The notes beneath the pieces are model-generated. The model did no database searches. It was given only the letters and a program-made list of their open reading frames with translations, and was not told the origin of the DNA. From Micractinium sp. NFX-FRZ (lineage: Eukaryota; Chlorophyta; Trebouxiophyceae; Chlorellales; Chlorellaceae), in NCBI GenBank assembly GCA_029339195.1, contig JAPTJF010000697.1, positions 1 to 20,432 of the forward strand: a stretch of 20,432 nucleotides of DNA. Direction: 5' to 3'. Shown one piece after another: positions 18,660 through 20,432 of the stretch; positions within the stretch are counted from its first letter, which is position 1; every line of letters begins with the position of its first letter. The translations under genes and the position numbers were made by a program.

Positions 18660-20432
18660 TTACCCGTAGGGCTGCACTCGTCCCAGCTGCGGGGCCCGCT
18701 GCCAAATGTTGACGTAAAGGTTGTGCACGCGCCAGCGGCCGTAGGCTGGGTACCCAACAATCTTGCCGTTCACGCGGCGGGGGGTGCCGAAGCAGGGGTA
18801 CCCGACGCGCACTGCACACCACGGGATGCACATTCATACGTGAGTTGTTAGGTGCGACGAGCAAGGGCGAATGCGGGGCAAGGGTGGGCGTGCCTTGCAC
18901 AGCAGGCGGACATGCTTGGGGGGGAAAGAGAGGGTTGGGGATGGCAGGGCCCGGGGTGGCGGATGGGACGCAAGCTGGCGAGCGCTTAGCGCCCGCGTTT
19001 TTTTTTTAAAGAAGCGGGGTAACCTTTATTTGAATGAAGCTTCATACTCTTTCAAAACAATTTGGGGAGGCTGCTTTCCCAAATGTCTCCGAAGATTGCG
19101 CAGCAAATGCGCTGGCTGCCTCTGGATGTGACCATTGCCTGGCCTGCCGTCACACAAAACTGGGTGGCCCCATGCGCGTGACACCACCTCCCATCGCGCC
19201 CCCAGCTGCATCGCTGCACCCTCCCAACCCACCTGACAGGTACCATGCATTGCCTGACACCAGCTGGTAGCAGGCTTTTTGGAACTTGATGATAGGAGTG
19301 GAGTAGAGGCGGTAGTCGTTGCCGCATGCTGCATACACCTTGTTGTTCTGGAGGTACGTGTCCAGCCCTTTCTTCACCATGAAGATGAGGCGGTAGTCGT
19401 TCAGGGGCTGCACCTTGGGGACTCCCAGCATGCCGGCGCAGCCCAGGTCACCCTGCGCATTGTGGGGAGGAGGTGCATGTGGGGCGGGATGGGGCAGGGT
19501 GGCAGGGCAGAGAGGAAGGGAGGAAGGAGAGCGGTGGTAGTGGGCACGGCGCAGTCGGTGTGGGGCCGTGTGAACGCAGGCAGGTCAACAGGGACGGGTG
19601 CCTGTGTAGCAGTGCTGCCAACCACACAACTGGTCGAGGCAGCCATGGCAGCACCCTCCACTCGAGCAGTCCAGCTGTGCCGCCGCCGCCCTGCTGTCCC
19701 GCTCACCCGCTCCTCGCATTGCGCGCACTTGGAGGCGGACAGCGGGGAGGCACCGGAGCCCTTTTGCGTCTGCAGGCAGAAGCATGGCAGGAGCACGCAC
19801 AGCAGCATGGTGAGAGGAGCACGTGCAGCATAAGAAGAGCACGCAGAGCAGCATGCCCCACAGACGGTGGTTGGCATTGGCATTGCAAGCTGGGCAGTGC
19901 GGTGAGCTCCCCAGCCACACAGACATGACAGTGTGTATGAGCAGTAGCAAGCAGCACCCACCTGGGGGTCTTTCATGGACCCATCGGGAGCCGGTGGCGC
20001 AGGCGGGGGCGGGCTGCAGTTGGGGGCACGCATTGAAGGGGAAGACACACGGCTGTGGTTGAGGCGCACGGTGCAGGGCGGGCAGTGGACCCCAAGGGAT
20101 TTATGCAGGCCGCTCTCTCTCTGGGCTCATGCTCTGCGCCCACCCAGGCGTCAGCACGGCACAGCCGCTCATACACACGGGACCAAGTAGCAGCGGCAGG
20201 TGCACTGCTGCCTGCAAGCGCCAGTGCAGCAGTGCAGGTAGCGCTCCTGTTGCGCAGGTGCTGCCGCTGCAACTAGCAGAAGCACACGCGCATGCTTGCA
20301 AGTGCCAGCGGGGCGGGGCGGGCTCGGAGGGGGTGGAGAGGGTGGTGGTGGTGGAGACGGGCTGGGCGGAGGAGGCGGTGAGGGGCTGGGTGGGGGCGGG
20401 CTTGGAGGAGGAGGGCTTGGAGGGGGTGGAGA
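18660..20432 (-). CDS. SPPPP-rich (extensin-like) secreted or wall protein with unrecognised Cys/Tyr-rich C-terminal domain (5' partial)
   Basis: The right edge reads SPPPPSPPPPSPPPPS on the minus strand (about 20432-20310), typical of hydroxyproline-rich algal wall glycoproteins. Well-supported downstream exons are 20013-19962, 19769-19707, 19452-19233 and 18811-18660, and their phases join. They encode PPPPAPPAPDGSMKDPQ, a KCAQCEER segment, then a domain of about 125 residues. Recognisable pieces of that domain are GDLGCAGMLGVPKVQPLNDY, KVYAACGNDYRLYSTP, KACYQLVSGNAWYLS and GYPCFGTPRRVNGKIVGYPA. It has four Cys and many Tyr and Trp. I do not recognise the domain. The joint between the SPPPP region and 20013 is unresolved: the SPPPP frame stays open into a Cys-rich stretch (CCTGACRQQCTCRC, near 20200), with a possible donor that would fit the phase at 20013. 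Stop TAA is at 18662-18660. The signal peptide, if any, is outside the window. Confidence 0.6.
18812..19232 (-). other. Last intron of the wall-protein gene, with an AT-rich segment ending in an A10 run
   Basis: Within this 421-bp intron, 18998-19110 is clearly AT-richer than the surroundings. On the minus strand it reads CAAATAAAGG, then about 15 bases, then TTTAAAAAAAAAA (ending at 18998), followed at once by GC-rich sequence. That resembles the 3' end of a retroposed polyadenylated RNA. No clear target-site duplication was found. Confidence 0.45.

Noticed and set aside
17922..18851. Open frames on both strands in the intergenic region beside the wall-protein gene.
   Set aside because: No domain, biased composition, and no compatible splice partners; most likely chance in GC-rich DNA.

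Overview
The window is nuclear DNA from a GC-rich eukaryote. The best fit is a chlorophyte green alga, with the Chlorella/trebouxiophyte or chlamydomonad lineages both possible. The reasons are many short GT-AG introns (about 90-475 bp), strong GC bias in exons, TGTAA rather than AATAAA poly(A)-type signals downstream of stop codons, Ala/Gly/Gln-rich low-complexity protein segments, and a SPPPP (extensin-like) wall-glycoprotein gene. There is no operon, phage, plasmid, CRISPR array or RNA gene that I can see.

Four protein-coding genes are present. (1) 256-1556, plus strand: the last four exons of a photolyase/cryptochrome-family flavoprotein whose upstream part lies outside the window. (2) 1934-11320, minus strand: a 14-exon gene for a 2246-residue protein that I do not recognise. 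It has three ribonuclease-inhibitor-type leucine-rich repeats, then a very long Ala/Gln/Glu-rich helical rod. Most of the rod comes from one 4515-bp exon made of two families of tandem repeats (38-residue and 52-residue units). All 14 exon phases join without a frame break. (3) 12200-17541, plus strand: a complete 12-exon gene for a 699-residue type II membrane alpha-1,2-mannosidase (GH47), with all the main catalytic and calcium residues. (4) 18660 to beyond 20432, minus strand: the 3' part of a secreted or wall-associated protein with a SPPPP region followed by a Cys/Tyr-rich domain I do not recognise.

Genes 1 and 2 converge on 1557-1933. Genes 2 and 3 diverge from an 879-bp shared upstream region (11321-12199). 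Genes 3 and 4 converge on 17542-18659, which contains a perfect (GGGGT)4 tract. The genes do not form a pathway: DNA repair or light sensing, an unknown structural rod, N-glycan trimming, and wall or matrix. Genes 3 and 4 could meet indirectly in the secretory pathway, but nothing here shows it.

The most unusual signals are two. The first is the architecture of gene 2: repeat units whose lengths vary by about one or three helical turns, a 501-bp higher-order repeat, and a nested 28-residue duplication. The second recurs across genes 1 and 3: introns that carry a degraded direct copy of the neighbouring exon edge, with or without its splice site, as if introns had grown by local tandem duplication across exon-intron boundaries.
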